Shown here piece by piece: positions 1-11,929 of a stretch of 64,000 nucleotides of DNA. The DNA is taken from NCBI GenBank assembly GCA_945643635.1, contig CALZFC010000013.1, positions 1,027,001-1,091,000 on the forward strand, in the 5' to 3' direction. Position numbers and translations under genes: made by a program. Numbering within the stretch: position 1 is the stretch's first letter; each line of letters begins with the position of its first letter. The notes under the pieces were generated by a model. The model made no database searches. It saw only the letters and a program-made list of their open reading frames with translations, and was not told the DNA's origin. Source of the stretch: Allodiplogaster sudhausi (taxonomy: Eukaryota > Nematoda > Chromadorea > Rhabditida > Diplogasteridae).

Positions 1-851
1 GATACTCCGTACTCCGAAAAGAACACGGGGATCTTCGCTGAGTTCTTGATGTAGGTTTCTCGTTCCCAGTCCTGAGTTTTTGGATCAACACCCGAGTAGA
101 AGTGCTGCACGTACATCACGTTCCGTTGGCCTAAATTAAAACAGGACGTTAGTAGAGTGTGTGTTTGTGTGCGATTGTGCCCAATATACCCCACAGAGGT
201 GAGTTGCTGGCTTGCACGCCGCCCGAGGGTCCCGACCAAAATGGAACGCCCAGCAGTGCCACATTGTCTGGGTCGATGGCGCGAATAGCGTTCAGCACGT
301 TGGTATGGTAGGGCTTCACAACGTTGTTCCAGTCAACCTAAAGTGCTTACTGAATCCGCGAAGGGACCACCTCAAAGACTTACCATGAGAGGCTCGTTGT
401 AGGTCTCGTAGAGCACGTGAGGATACTTGCCGTAGGCGGTGGCCATTTGCTTGAAGAAGTCAATCGCTTGCCACTGGTGCTTCTCAGCCTCGTGGTCGTG
501 CCAGTCGATGATCACGTAGATGCCCCGCTCGATGGCCGCCTCCACTACTGTGCGCACCTTCGCCATCTCGACCTGCGGGTTTTTGAGGTAGCCGTCATAG
601 TCGACGCCCATCGCGACACGTATCACGTTTGCGCCCCACTGGCAGGCGACCGCGTTGACGGTGTCCTTGTGGAAGAACTTTCCCATCGTCTGAGACCAGT
701 ACAGCGACATTCCGATGAGCTGTACGGGTTGGCCGTTGGCGCCCACCAGCTTCGTGCCATTCACGGAGAGCTGTCCGTAGGGCGGATCCCTCGGCGTGAG
801 CGCGGAAGCACCCAGCCAAACGACAGCTAGACAGAAGAGTGTCGAGCGCAT
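1..851 (-). CDS. GH5 cellulase, copy 1 (3' part outside window)
   Basis: Secreted beta-1,4-endoglucanase of glycoside hydrolase family 5, copy 1 of the array. Exons visible are 851-384, 337-190 and 130-1; the last runs off the left edge just after the nucleophile motif SEYG. The start at 851 opens a signal peptide (MRSTLFCLAV then LGASALT). The protein differs from the central copies at residue 11 (V), 68 (V) and 137 (T). Acid/base Glu153 in the motif YETYNEP is present. Introns have GT-AG ends and are 46 and 59 bp. Confidence 0.93.
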
Positions 852-899
852 CCTGCGACGTTAAGCTGGCCTTTACCGACATCAGCTCCGCTTAAGTAG

Positions 900-1666
900 G
901 TGTATTCTTCCCATATTCGCTTCTTTCCTGGCCTCAATCGTTATTATGTGGACAGCTTGAGGACGTCCAAATACTGGATGACAAATCGCTGTGCAAACAG
1001 CTTATCCATTACACTCCGTTGCAATACGATCAAATTACAATGTGCTAATATTTGGCTATTTTGTTATTGGATTACATTGAATTATTACGTTTACGGCTAT
1101 CTTGACGTCTTCAAATGATTGTTGGAGTTAAATTTAGTTTTAAGGTTAAAATGTAAATGATATGAAAATCCATGCTTACATTCAAAGTTGGAAAGGAAAA
1201 AGGCATTTGAAGATTCTCGGCAAAACTTGCATAATTTATGGTTTTGGGAGTCATCATCTTGGTGTCCTTGCCATTACTTTGCAGCATTCGTGTTATTCTT
1301 CTGCTATCTCCAGCTTTTTCTCTTTCTCTCTCTCTTCTCTCTCTCTGTTTTCTTTCTTTCTTCCTCCCCTCTGTCTCCTGTTATTACGGTTACCCGCTAC
1401 TCCGATTCTCAATTTTTGCGATCGCAACTTTCGTGTATCTCGCTCTCGTTTCTCCGCTCTCTCTCTCTACTTATCTATTTCTGTCCCCACGTCTTGCTGG
1501 ATTTGTTTGGTTGCATGCCCAAAGGACGAAGAGCTCTTCCCAGCTGAGAAAGGTGACTTCATCTACCACGCAATCTCCATTCAGCACTGTCGCCCTCTTC
1601 TCGCCCTAATTACGCCACGCCCACCTCCGAGCCTACTTTCTTTCCTCATCCGCTTGAGATAGAAGG

Positions 1667-1700
<34 letters not shown>

Positions 1701-1730
1701 CGAGAAAGAATGCGAAATATATATAGATAC

Positions 1731-1780
<50 letters not shown>

Positions 1781-2420
1781 TGTGTGTGTGTGGGGAGCTA
1801 ATTGTGTAGCTACATATGTCGTAGGCGACTTCGAATGCGAACAGTTATGATGGGCCACATTATGATGCAGTCACATTTTCATCTATCACTCTCCCCCTTC
1901 TCCATATCAAAATCTCTTTATCTCTTTAAAATCATACAATAAACATACTTATGGAACAAGAAATGCCCAATTCTACTGGGGACAAAACGCTGTGCACCTG
2001 TGGAGCCCTGGTATAACGATCATTTTATTTTCCGACCATTTTGATCACAACAAATCTGACGTAAGGCATGCGATTTACAGCCACTTCATCTCTTATGGTT
2101 AGAAGTACAAAGTGTTTTTACTCCCAAATCACTTTAGCTAGAAGACATTGTGAGTATATTCATTTTAATGATTAATTTTTATGATTCATTTAAAAATGAT
2201 AAATAGAAGAAAGATTTGTTTAAATAAATTTGAGCTGCATATCTAAAGTGTGTAAAATTAAGACGATAATGAACATATTTCTTTGATACTCGTGAATGTT
2301 TTAATCATTATTCAAATGGAGTTTCTTAATTGCATTCGTTCGACTCTTCAAATCGAGCAAAAAAATGACAGATTCATATGCGCTACATATTTTTGTTGTT
2401 AAAGTAAAATAAATCAAATT
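900..2420. other. Cellulase upstream region with CT/GA tracts, no firm gene
   Basis: This is the 5' flank of cellulase copy 1, followed by pyrimidine-rich (1310-1490) and purine-rich (1660-1785) low-complexity stretches and AT-rich DNA to 2420. Long plus-strand open frames here (up to 216 aa in the equivalent region of units 3 and 4) owe their length to CT/GA repeats read as Ser-Leu or Arg-Glu. They show no convincing domain. The same layout recurs in each unit. I see no supported gene. Confidence 0.6.
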
Positions 2421-2423
2421 CAT

Positions 2424-2771
2424 TCAGTCCCTGTGGCATTTGACATCCTTCTTGATGACGTCATCGTGGCCTTCTGCAGGGGCTACTTCAATTGGAATCG
2501 AGACGGCGTGACGGACTCCTGCGTGAGAAGAGATGGAAGAAGGGAGATGGTGAGGGAGAGATTGTGAAAAACGTTCAAGATGCTTAATGGTCTAGCTAAT
2601 AGCGAGTTTTCTCTCTCTTTTGACGCATTTACAAGCAACGCTTTAATGGTTCGCAAATACTTCTCACGCAATTTTCTTTTCTTTTCCTTTGTTTTGTATC
2701 TTGTTCTGTCATTGTCTTTTGCTTTACATATATGAAAGTTCATCTATGCCATTGTAATATAAAGAGAGAGG

Positions 2772-2806
<35 letters not shown>

Positions 2807-2844
2807 GAATATCCACGGGTCTCTACATCACTCTTTCTCTTTCT

Positions 2845-2891
<47 letters not shown>

Positions 2892-3255
2892 TCTCCAATC
2901 CTCTACATACCACTTCTCTCAGCCATCCATCTCTTTCTTTCTCTCTCTCTCTCACTCTCTCTGTCTCTTTGTCTGCCTGCCTCTCTTAGTTTCAACGTAC
3001 TTCTTCTCCCTCCCTTTCTCTCCTCCCTCTTTCTCTCTCTCTCCCCACCCTCTCTCGCTCTCTCTTCTCTCTCCCTCTCTCTCTCTCTCTCTCTTCTCTC
3101 GCTCTTCTCTCTCCCTCTCTCTCTCTTCTCTCTCTCTTCTCTCTCTCCCTTCTCTCTTTCCTCTTCTTTGTTTCTCCTCTCTCTCTCTCCCACCTCGGGT
3201 TCGGTCAAGCTCGGCATACACCGAGGACGCAGGTGAGGAATGGAAAAATATATAA
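2424..3255 (-). CDS. 3' end of orphan gene with GHDDVIKKD terminal exon, unit 1
   Basis: Two coding blocks on the minus strand. Block a (3255-3194) follows an acceptor tcctccaag and ends at a GT donor in phase 1; it reads YIFFHSSPASSVYAELDRTR. Block b (2485-2424, 62 nt) follows acceptor caattgaag, enters in phase 1 and reads APAEGHDDVIKKDVKCHRD then stop. The intron contains an uninterrupted-looking CT tract of several hundred bases. A plus-strand homologue at 60695-61037 has the same phases and an identical 62-nt last exon length, with about half the residues conserved. That makes coding function more likely than chance. Upstream exons are not settled; the product is unrecognised. Confidence 0.45.
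2761..3195. repeat. Long (GA)n then (CT)n tract, unit 1
   Basis: A short GA run (2764-2808) is followed by a ~380-base CT-dominated tract with occasional interruptions. The two strands could pair into a hairpin. Equivalent tracts occur in every unit, with small length differences. Arg-Glu-rich and Ser-Leu-rich open frames across it are by-products of the repeat. Confidence 0.9.
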
Positions 3256-3423
3256 CTTGGAGGAAAAAAAGATTGATATTTATATTTCCAATAAATTCAT
3301 CTTCTTGCGCCTACTTGTACATATATGCTGTAAATAACAATCACATAACAATTATTAGTTGGCATGAAGCGGAGAATTATGCCATATAGTATTAATTTTG
3401 TATGACAGCTCTTTTTTTCTCTT

Positions 3424-5439
3424 TTATGCGATCTTGCTCAAGGTTTTCCTAAAAGACTTTGTACGCTCTGCCATGTGGATGAGTTTTGCGTTTTGTCGCG
3501 GTATGGAATTGGAGTTCTTTTCGCTAGTGCCAAATTATGTTACATTTTATCAAAAGAAACAAACAGAAGTGCAGATTCATTGACATTGATAATTCCTTCA
3601 TGCCAGCTGCTGTACAGTTAGTTCATTGATAATATTTCCAATTAAATTTGTTATTATTATTTCGGATTTCTCCATTTGGTGTGAAAACAAATTGTATTCT
3701 GCTAAATATTACTATTGTCGTACAATTTAGTAATGTTTTTATTCGCACATTCTTAATCTATCATCGCTTGTTAATTAATTGTTTTCATATCATATGACGC
3801 AATCAAAAATAACACTTGTACCTGTGAACAGAGCCGGTAAATGGCCCAAAAATTTTGGGCCGGCCCGGCCCGAACGATTTCCGGGCCCTAGAATTTTGGG
3901 CCCGGCCCGGCCCGGCCCGGGGCCCTGGGAAGTTGGGCCGGCCCGGGCCGTTACCGGCTCTGCCTGTGAATAGCATTTATTGACAACGAACGTTCAAGTA
4001 ATCGCAAAAAAATTTGTTTGAAAGCAGATTTCTTTTTGAAAGACGATTTTATTTTTTGTAGCCTTGGAATGCAAAGAAGCCATTGAAGAATGCGAGAGAG
4101 AAAAAGAAGTGGAAAGCGACAGAAAAAAAGAAAATTATACCACAAATCACAGAATCCCGTCATTCGCTACGAACAAAACAAAAAAAAGCGCTCGCCCGTT
4201 CCAAAGGCCAGCGAACAGAAAGATAAAAGTTTACACATATCACACATATGTATGCAATTTCAAATTCGTAGAGAACCTTAATTTTTGAAATTATCAAGAA
4301 AGTGAAAAGTTTTTAGGTCAATAATCACACTTTATCTTGACGGTGAAGAGCTATGATCTCTCGGTATATGTTGCTTTAAAATAAAGAGCAGCAAAAAGTG
4401 CTGCAGACATGTAGCGAGATCCGTAAGCGAAAGTCGACGAAGTTACCCACGCGCGGAATATAAATCTATTCTGTTCTTCAATCTCTTACAATTAATTAGA
4501 ATGGTTGCGTATTTTAATCGTCCTATAGAAAAGCGCTGAAATACTGGATTAGAAAGCAAAAATAGCCACAACAACAAAAGTATATAAATATTTACAATTG
4601 TTATGCCATGCGAAAGGAAGTGAAGAATGTGACATTGTGACATTCTTCTCACTTTCTTTAGACCGAGGGAAGGTGGCAATCAATCAGTCCAGAAAGTTGT
4701 TGAAGAAGCCGGACGCGAATTCCGCTGATCAAATTGTTCACTTGGCCGTGAACTTATGTTTGAATTCGCGCCTTGTGCCTGAAACAGGGAAAGGCGAGTT
4801 ACACGCCTCGTAGAACGTGGAAATCGAATAAAGATACATACATATATGTAGACTCCAATTATAACTATCAAAAAATAAAAGGCAGAAACATTTGAAGAAT
4901 GCGGTCGCCAGGCAGCATGAGTGGACTGTTCGCGAGTCCCGCGCCGCACCCAGTCTCGCGTGTAGCGCAAGACGTGGAAGAGGAGGCCGAAAGAGCAGCA
5001 GGTGATGAAGGCGCCGCGTCCTTGATAACGGCGTCGTGGCCACTGGCGACCTTGAAAGAAAAAGTACTTTTCTATTTATTTAAAGTTTTTTTTAAGAAAT
5101 TTATTTTTAAATGAATTATCTTCAGAGTCCACGAAGTATCAAGGATGGCAGTTTAAGAATCTATATATCAAAAAGCAACGTAACAAAAACCACCGTTGAC
5201 AAATTGCGTGAAATTTTTTTTTTTTTTTCTTTTATTTTTATCTAAAATATCTTATATTTTTAATAAATCTTTTATCCCTTAAATTAACTATGCAAATTAT
5301 TTGATTTCTTTTGATTGATCAGACTGACAAAAGGGCTCTCGGCGTTGATGTCTCACGCGCCTTGAAAAAGGCCATGGCCACCGCCGGTGGAGGACGATGG
5401 GGAAGAGGCTGCTGCTGAAATAGAGAAAGTTAGAGAGAA

Positions 5440-5483
<44 letters not shown>

Positions 5484-6215
5484 GGGGGGGGGAGAGGGAG
5501 AGAGAAATAGAGAGAGAGATAGAGAGAGAGATAGTTAATTTTTCGCTTCGTTCTTCTGATTTCACATACAGTAATGACTGGGACATAATTCCTTCCAATC
5601 ACTACGTGGAAACCAAACAAGATTCGATACATATTTCTCATTTTATTAGAAAAAAAGGAAAACACTGCAAAAACTATAGTCACTATAGAAAAAGATGTAA
5701 TTTTCAAGCTTTCAACACAACCTAAACCACAATGTCCTCTCCAGCAGTGGTATTGAGTTAGAGCGCAACATTTCCTGGCGGGCCAAATGTCAACAATTAC
5801 AAATCCTAGATAAAGGCGGGAAAAGTCTGCCTACCTCTGTTCCCAGCCGGCCTCTTGGTCCACTCCGTTGTGTGCAACTTCGGTTAACTTTGCTTCCAGA
5901 TTGAACTCCATTGCAAATCGCCTCGACGCATCTAAAAAATTACTGTAATACAAAATTTCTTGATTCTGCTGTAAGATACAAAAGAATTAATATAGGTATG
6001 TGTTTGGCCCTTCGAATTCGGACTTCTCTCTATTTCCCTGTTGCCCTCTCGCTCTCTGTCACTCTCACTCTCTTCTTTCTCTTTCTCTTTATTTTCCCTT
6101 CATCTCATCTCTCTCTCCTCTTTATCTCTGTCTCTCACTCGTCCTCTCTCTTTCTTTTCTCTTTCTCCCTCTCTCTCTCCCTCTACATACCGTAGTAATC
6201 AGCAATTAATTCCAT
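3424..6215 (-). CDS. Orphan Ala/Ser-rich spliced gene, unit 1 copy
   Basis: Unit-1 copy of the gene described in detail for unit 2 (14725-11930). ATG at 6215; the first exon ends at 6191 with donor GTATGT; the second spans 5931-5835; the last block is 3523-3424. All blocks stay open here. The copy carries a 2-nt deletion and a lost GT donor around 4720-4760. These would break only the alternative 3' end of the model, not the preferred one. Product unknown. Confidence 0.35.
3829..3962. mobile_element. hAT-type MITE, unit 1 (134 bp)
   Basis: The ends are inverted repeats CAGAGCCGGTAA and TTACCGGCTCTG, flanked on both sides by the 8-bp duplication cctgtgaa (3821-3828 and 3963-3970). The interior is GGCCC-rich. 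The 8-bp duplication and CAG-type ends are characteristic of the hAT superfamily. It is non-autonomous, with no transposase. Confidence 0.88.
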
Positions 6216-6570
6216 TCAAGCACTCTTGTGAACTCAAACAAGATTCGTTACATGCCTACAATTAGCATTTTGTTACAGAGAAGAAATGGCTATATGAATT
6301 TCACAAGGAAAGCATCGACGCTACTAAAAAAACCTAACTTTCAAACTTTGAAAACAGCTAAAACTACAGTGTGCGCTCTCTCACAATCAGTGATTCCCAG
6401 CGGGACCAAATGCCAACTACTTCAAACCTTAAAAAAAGTTTGGACGCTCCCTCTCCTCCTGTCTATCTCTCTCTTTCTCTCTCTCTCTCTCCCTCTATCT
6501 CTCTTTCTCACTTTCTCTGTCGCTAGCTACGCTCTAATTCTACAATAAAAATGATTATATATTTTTTCAG

Positions 6571-6732
6571 GAAAGGAAATATTTATCTCAGAAATTAAGG
6601 AGACGAGCCGAAATATTGACCATGACGAACCATTTCTTTTATGCACCGGCGCTTTTAGTTTGCGTCAAGTGGATAAAAATGGACGGATCGTGCTTTCCTT
6701 GGTTCAACACAATTATTGAAAAGGGAGGATAA
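6571..6732 (+). CDS. Orphan plus-strand terminal exon, unit 1 (compensated frame)
   Basis: Unit-1 version of the open block described at 15080-15244. It begins after the acceptor ttttttcag and ends in the same stop codon. Relative to units 2-4 it lacks one T near the start and two bases near the end. The middle is therefore read in a different frame, but both indels together restore the original frame and no stop is created. Confidence 0.3.
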   Translation, partial: ERKYLSQKLRRRAEILTMTNHFFYAPALLVCVKWIKMDGSCFPWFNTIIEKGG

Positions 6733-7168
6733 TGGAACGCACAATTCTTCATCGGAATTTTTTTTGAGCATTTTAGAAAATCTATCATTCCTAATGCGTC
6801 CTTTCTGTCCCTCTGTCTCATTTTCTTTCTTTCTCTCTCTCTCTCTATATCTCATTCTCTCTCTCTTTTGGAATTAGGGAGAGAGAGAGTAATAGAGAAG
6901 AAGAGGTGAGGGAGAGAGTTAGAGGGAGAGAATGAAAGAGGGAGAGGGGAGACAGAATGAGAGAGAAAAAAGGAGTAAGAGAGATTAAGGCGGAGAGGGA
7001 GAGAGGGAGAGGGAGAGAGAGAGAGAGACTCAAAGTTAGAGAGATTTGTTTCATTTATTCATTCATATATTTATTGAGACGCCAACTTCGAGTGGCCGCC
7101 GCCCCAGCCGCGCACCATTCTCGAACGGACAGGCGACGGCGAGACGGCGGCTTGTAATTTGTTTCATT

Positions 7169-7210
7169 TTGGATGGTTGCTTCGGTGTGAACGCCGAAGC
7201 AACCATCCAA
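7169..7210. repeat. Perfect 17-bp-stem hairpin, unit 1
   Basis: The arms ttggatggttgcttcgg and ccgaagcaaccatccaa are exact inverted repeats around an 8-base loop. It lies at the edge of the decayed cellulase 5' region. Identical copies are at 15681-15722, 24164-24205 and 32638-32679. Function unknown. Confidence 0.85.
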
Positions 7211-7850
7211 GCGACTGCTAGACAGAAGAGTGTGGGTCGCTTCCTGTGATGTAAAGCTGGCCTTTGCCAACTTCAAATCTGCATTAGTAGGTATTCCCTC
7301 ACTCGAATCTTCCCTGGCCTCAATCGGGAATATTTGGACAGCTTGATGTCGCCATACTACTGGGGATAAAATGCTGTGCAAGCAGCTAATGAATTACACT
7401 CCTTTGCGATACGATCATATTATAATGTGCTAGTATTTGGCTATTTCGGAACTTGTGCACTATTTCTTAAAATTCATATGCTTACTCGGTATTCCTCTCA
7501 ATCAATATCCATGTTCGATTTATTACGTTTTAGAAACTGAGCTATTTGAAGAATTTGAATAATGGTAATTGCCGCCATGACAATTCGCTCCTCTTCTGTG
7601 GGACCTCTTGCTCTCGAATGATTCATTCGGTTTGCTCACGTCAGTTGTCGGAATTGCGCTGCATTCGTAGTTGTAATTCTTACGTATTCTTGCTCTCTCT
7701 CTCTCTCTCTTCGTATTTGTCTCTCTTCCTACTTTCTTCTTCTATTACAGTTACCCATTACTCCGACTCTCAAACTTAGAGATCGCAACTTTTTTGTTTC
7801 TAAATCACGTCGTGATTGCAGACGAAAGGGGTGCAGTTTGTTGCCAGGAC
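7185..7850 (-). pseudogene. Decayed cellulase 5' flank and first codons, unit 1
   Basis: This stretch aligns with 800-1440, the start codon region and upstream flank of the intact cellulase. Shared text includes gctagacagaagagtgt over the signal-peptide codons, then ggacagcttga and the later ttacccattactccga block. Only about ten codons of the gene remain. It represents an older partial duplication carried inside every unit. Equivalent copies: 15697-16362, 24180-24845, 32654-33319. Confidence 0.7.
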
Positions 7851-8256
7851 ATCATCACCTGATAAGTATCACCTATCAAATTCTAATTATATAATATTGC
7901 TAATACATGTACCATAATTCGAGTGATTCTGTGGACGAGTAAACTAGGTAGATGGAATGAATAGAGAAGCAGAAGGAGAGAGTGCGTGAGAAGGTGGTAG
8001 AGAGGAAGTACGACAGGTGATGCGGGCGCAAAGAGAACAAAGATTAAGGAGCTGATAAAGTTGAAGGGGAAGAGTGAAACAAGTTGCATAATTGTATGGA
8101 TACCCACAATGCAATGAATCGAATTGAGTTTATCGACAACACATATATGGTTACGACGGCAAGGTTCAGTGTGTTTGGGGTTGCGGAGAAAAGGATATGG
8201 AGGACGTCTTATCCCTGTCGAATATGCCGTAGCGTAGGCCCCTATTAGCCCCGCCC

Positions 8257-9351
8257 TTAGCCCCAGCATGAGAACAGCTTCTTCGATCTGATCTTATTCT
8301 TCAGGAAGACGCCGGCCTTCGACAAGTGCGCGTCGTCGCCCACCTGCCAGGGCTGGGTGTCAACCGTGAGCGCCGCTGAGGCTTCGGTTATGTCGGCGAG
8401 CGACCACGCCACATAGGAGGCCATGTTTTGGTCCAGCAGCCAGTACCATTTGTACGCCTCATTTTCGTAGATCTGTCCGTTTCTGCCGCCGTCAGCCTGG
8501 GAGACTCCGTACTCCGAAAAGAACACGGGGATCTTCGCTGAGTTCTTGATGTAGGTTTCTCGTTCCCAGTCCTGAGTTTTTGGATCAACACCCGAGTAGA
8601 AGTGCTGCACGTACATCACGTTCCGTTGGCCTAAATTAAAACAGGACGTTAGTAGAGTGTGTGTTTGTGTGCGATTGTGCCCAATATACCCCACAGAGGT
8701 GAGTTGCTGGCTTGCACGCCGCCCGAGGGTCCCGACCAAAATGGAACGCCCAGCAGTGCCACATTGTCTGGGTCGATGGCGCGAATAGCGTTCAGCACGT
8801 TGGTATGGTAGGGCTTCACAACGTTGTTCCAGTCAACCTAAAGTGCATGCTGAATCCGCGAAGGGACCACCTCAAAGACTTACCATGAGAGGCTCGTTGT
8901 AGGTCTCGTAGAGCACGTGAGGATACTTGCCGTAGGCGGAGGCCATTTGCTTGAAGAAGTCAATCGCTTGCCACTGGTGCTTCTCAGCCTCGTGGTCGTG
9001 CCAGTCGATGATCACGTAGATGCCCCGCTCGATGGCCGCCTCCACTACTGTGCGCACCTTCGCCATCTCGACCTGCGGGTTTTTGAGGTAGCCGTCATAG
9101 TCGACGCCCATCGCGACACGTATCACGTTTGCGCCCCACTGGCAGGCGATCGCGTTGACGGTGTCCTTGTGGAAGAACTTTCCCATCGTCTGAGACCAGT
9201 ACAGCGACATTCCGATGAGCTGTACGGGTTGGCCGTTGGCGCCCACCAGCTTCGTGCCATTCACGGAGAGCTGTCCGTAGGGCGGATCCCTCGGCGTGAG
9301 CGCGGAAGCACCCAGCCAAAAGACAGCTAGACAGAAGAGTGTGGAGCGCAT
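8257..9351 (-). CDS. GH5 cellulase, copy 2 (complete)
   Basis: Secreted family-5 endoglucanase that would hydrolyse beta-1,4-glucan (cellulose) outside the cell. Three exons, 9351-8884, 8837-8690 and 8630-8257, join to 990 nt and 329 aa; all introns are GT-AG and phases agree (0 and 1). Residues 1-17 form a signal peptide (MRSTLFCLAVFWLGASA). Conserved GH5 features: R78 in the strand NVIR, D116-W117-H118, acid/base E153 in YETYNEP, H215-F-Y, and nucleophile E245 in VFFSEYG. The catalytic domain fills the protein; no carbohydrate-binding module is seen and it ends at CWG. The introns argue against bacterial contamination. Family origin by ancient horizontal transfer is established knowledge for nematode GH5 enzymes. 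Copies 2, 3 and 4 encode the same N-terminal 156 residues. Confidence 0.96.
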
Positions 9352-10166
9352 CCTGCGACGTTAAGCTGGCCTTTACTGACTCCAGCTCCGCTTAAGTAGG
9401 TGTACTCTTCCCATATTCGCTTCTTTCCTGGCCTCAATCGTTATTATGCGGACAGCTTGAGGACGTCAAAATACTGGATGACAAATCGCTGTGCAAACAG
9501 CTTATCCATTACACTCCGTTGCAATACGATCAAATTACAATGTGCTAATATTTGGCTATTTTGTTATTTTATTACATTGAATTATTACGTTTACGGCTAT
9601 CTTGACGTCTTCAAATGATTGTTGGAGTTCAATTTAGTTTTAAGGTTAAAATGTAAATGATATGAAAATCCATGCTTAAATTCAAAGTTGGAAAGGAAAA
9701 AGGCATTTGAAGATTCTCGGCAAAACTTGCATAATTTATGGTTTTGGGAGTCATCATCTTGGTGTCCTTGCCATTACTTTGCAGCATTCGTGTTATTCTT
9801 CTGCTATCTCCAGCTTTTTCTCTTTCTCTCTCTCTTCTCTCTCTCTGTTTTCTTTCTCTCTTCCTCCCCTCTGTCTCCTGTTATTACGGTTACCCGCTAC
9901 TCCGATTCTCAATTTTTGCGATCGCAACTTTCGTGTATCTCGCTCTCGTTTCTCCGCTCTCTCTCTCTACTTATCTATTTCTGTCCCCACGTCTTGCTGG
10001 ATTTGTTTGGTTGCATGCCCAAAGGACGAAGAGCTCTTCCCAGCTGAGAAAGGTGACTTCATCTACCACGCAATCTCCATTCAGCACTGTCGCCCTCTTC
10101 TCGCCCTAATTACGCCACGCCCACCTCCGAGCCTACTTTCTTTCCTCATCCGTTTGAGAAAGAAGG

Positions 10167-10200
<34 letters not shown>

Positions 10201-10230
10201 CGAGAAAGAATGCGAAATATATATAGATAC

Positions 10231-10286
<56 letters not shown>

Positions 10287-10929
10287 TGTGTGTGTGTGGG
10301 GAGCTAATTGTGTAGCTACATATGTCGTAGGCGACTTCGAATGCGAACAGTTATGATGGGCCACATTATGATGCAGTCACATTTTCATCTATCACTCTCC
10401 CCCTTCTCCATATCAAAATCTCTTTATCTCTTTAAAATCATACAATAAACATACTTATGGAACAAGAAATGCCCAATTCTACTGGGGACAAAACGCTGTG
10501 CACCTGTGGAGCCCTGGTATAACGATCATTTTATTTTCCGACCATTTTGATCACAACAAATCTGACGTAAGGCATGCGATTTACAGCCACTTCATCTCTT
10601 ATGGTTAGAAGTACAAAGTGTTTTTACTCCCAAATCACTTTAGCTAGAAGACATTGTGAGTATATTCATTTTAATGATTAATTTTTATGATTCATTTAAA
10701 AATGATAAATAGAAGAAAGATTTGTTTAAATAAATTTGAGCTGCATATCTAAAGTGTGTAAAATTAAGACGATAATGAACATATTTCTTTGATACTCGTG
10801 AATGTTTTAATCATTATTCAAATGGAGTTTCTTAATTGCATTCGTTCGACTCTTCAAATCGAGCAAAAAAATGACAGATTCATATGCGCTACATATTTTT
10901 GTTGTTAAAGTAAAATAAATCAAATTCAT

Positions 10930-11277
10930 TCAGTCCCTGTGGCATTTGACATCCTTCTTGATGACGTCATCGTGGCCTTCTGCAGGGGCTACTTCAATTG
11001 GAATCGAGACGGCGTGACGGACTCCTGCGTGAGAAGAGATGGAAGAAGGGAGATGGTGAGGGAGAGATTGTGAAAAACGTTCAAGATGCTTAATGGTCTA
11101 GCTAATAGCGAGTTTTCTCTCTCTTTTGACGCATTTACAAGCAACGCTTTAATGGTTCGCAAATACTTCTCACGCAATTTTCTTTTCTTTTCCTTTGTTT
11201 TGTATCTTGTTCTGTCATTGTCTTTTGCTTTACATATATGAAAGTTCATCTATGCCATTGTAATATAAAGAGAGAGG

Positions 11278-11308
<31 letters not shown>

Positions 11309-11346
11309 GAATATCCACGGGTCTCTACATCACTCTTTCTCTTTCT

Positions 11347-11395
<49 letters not shown>

Positions 11396-11761
11396 TCTCC
11401 AATCCTCTACATACCACTTCTCTCAGCCATCCATCTCTCTCTTTCTCTCTCTCTCTCTCACTCTCTCTGTCTCTTTGTCTGCCTGCCTCTCTTAGTTTCA
11501 ACGTACTTCTTCTCCCTCCCTTTCTCTCCTCCCTCTTTCTCTCTCTCTCCCCACCCTCTCTCGCTCTCTCTTCTCTCTCCCTCTCTCTCTCTCTCTCTCT
11601 TCTCTCGCTCTTCTCTCTCCCTCTCTCTCTCTTCTCTCTCTCTTCTCTCTCTCCCTTCTCTCTTTCCTCTTCTTTGTTTCTCCTCTCTCTCTCTCCCACC
11701 TCGGGTTCGGTCAAGCTCGGCATACACCGAGGACGCAGGTGAGGAATGGAAAAATATATAA
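10930..11761 (-). CDS. 3' end of orphan GHDDVIKKD gene, unit 2
   Basis: Unit-2 copy of the two-block structure at 3255-2424: block a 11761-11700, block b 10991-10930. Same phases, stop and splice motifs. The CT-rich intron differs slightly in length. Confidence 0.45.
11266..11699. repeat. Long GA/CT tract, unit 2
   Basis: Counterpart of 2761-3195, with small slippage differences in the GA and CT runs. Confidence 0.9.
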
Positions 11762-11929
11762 CTTGGAGGAAAAAAAGATTGATATTTATATTTCCAATAA
11801 ATTCATCTTCTTGCGCCTACTTGTACATATATGCTGTAAATAACAATCACATAACAATTATTAGTTGGCATGAAGCGGAGAATTATGCCATATAGTATTA
11901 ATTTTGTATGACAGCTCTTTTTTTCTCTT

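Noticed and set aside
417..830. 137-codon plus-strand frame inside each cellulase
   Set aside because: Exact antisense shadow of cellulase exon 1, whose minus-strand reading has a signal peptide and GH5 motifs.
1162..1662. Long plus-strand frames (166-216 codons in different units)
   Set aside because: Length depends on CT/GA repeats read as Ser-Leu and Arg-Glu; no domain, and frame endings change with repeat length between units.
2732..3221. Arg-Glu and Ser-Leu frames across the CT tract (up to 173 codons in units 3-4)
   Set aside because: Pure low-complexity translation on both strands.
7883..8269. 128-codon minus-strand frame overlapping the cellulase stop
   Set aside because: Lies in the presumed 3' UTR, different frame, contains repeat-derived Leu/Ser runs; conserved only because the whole unit is.
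8257..9351. Bacterial contamination as the source of cellulase sequence
   Set aside because: Genes contain GT-AG introns, signal peptides and are embedded in AT-rich nematode-like DNA with transposons.
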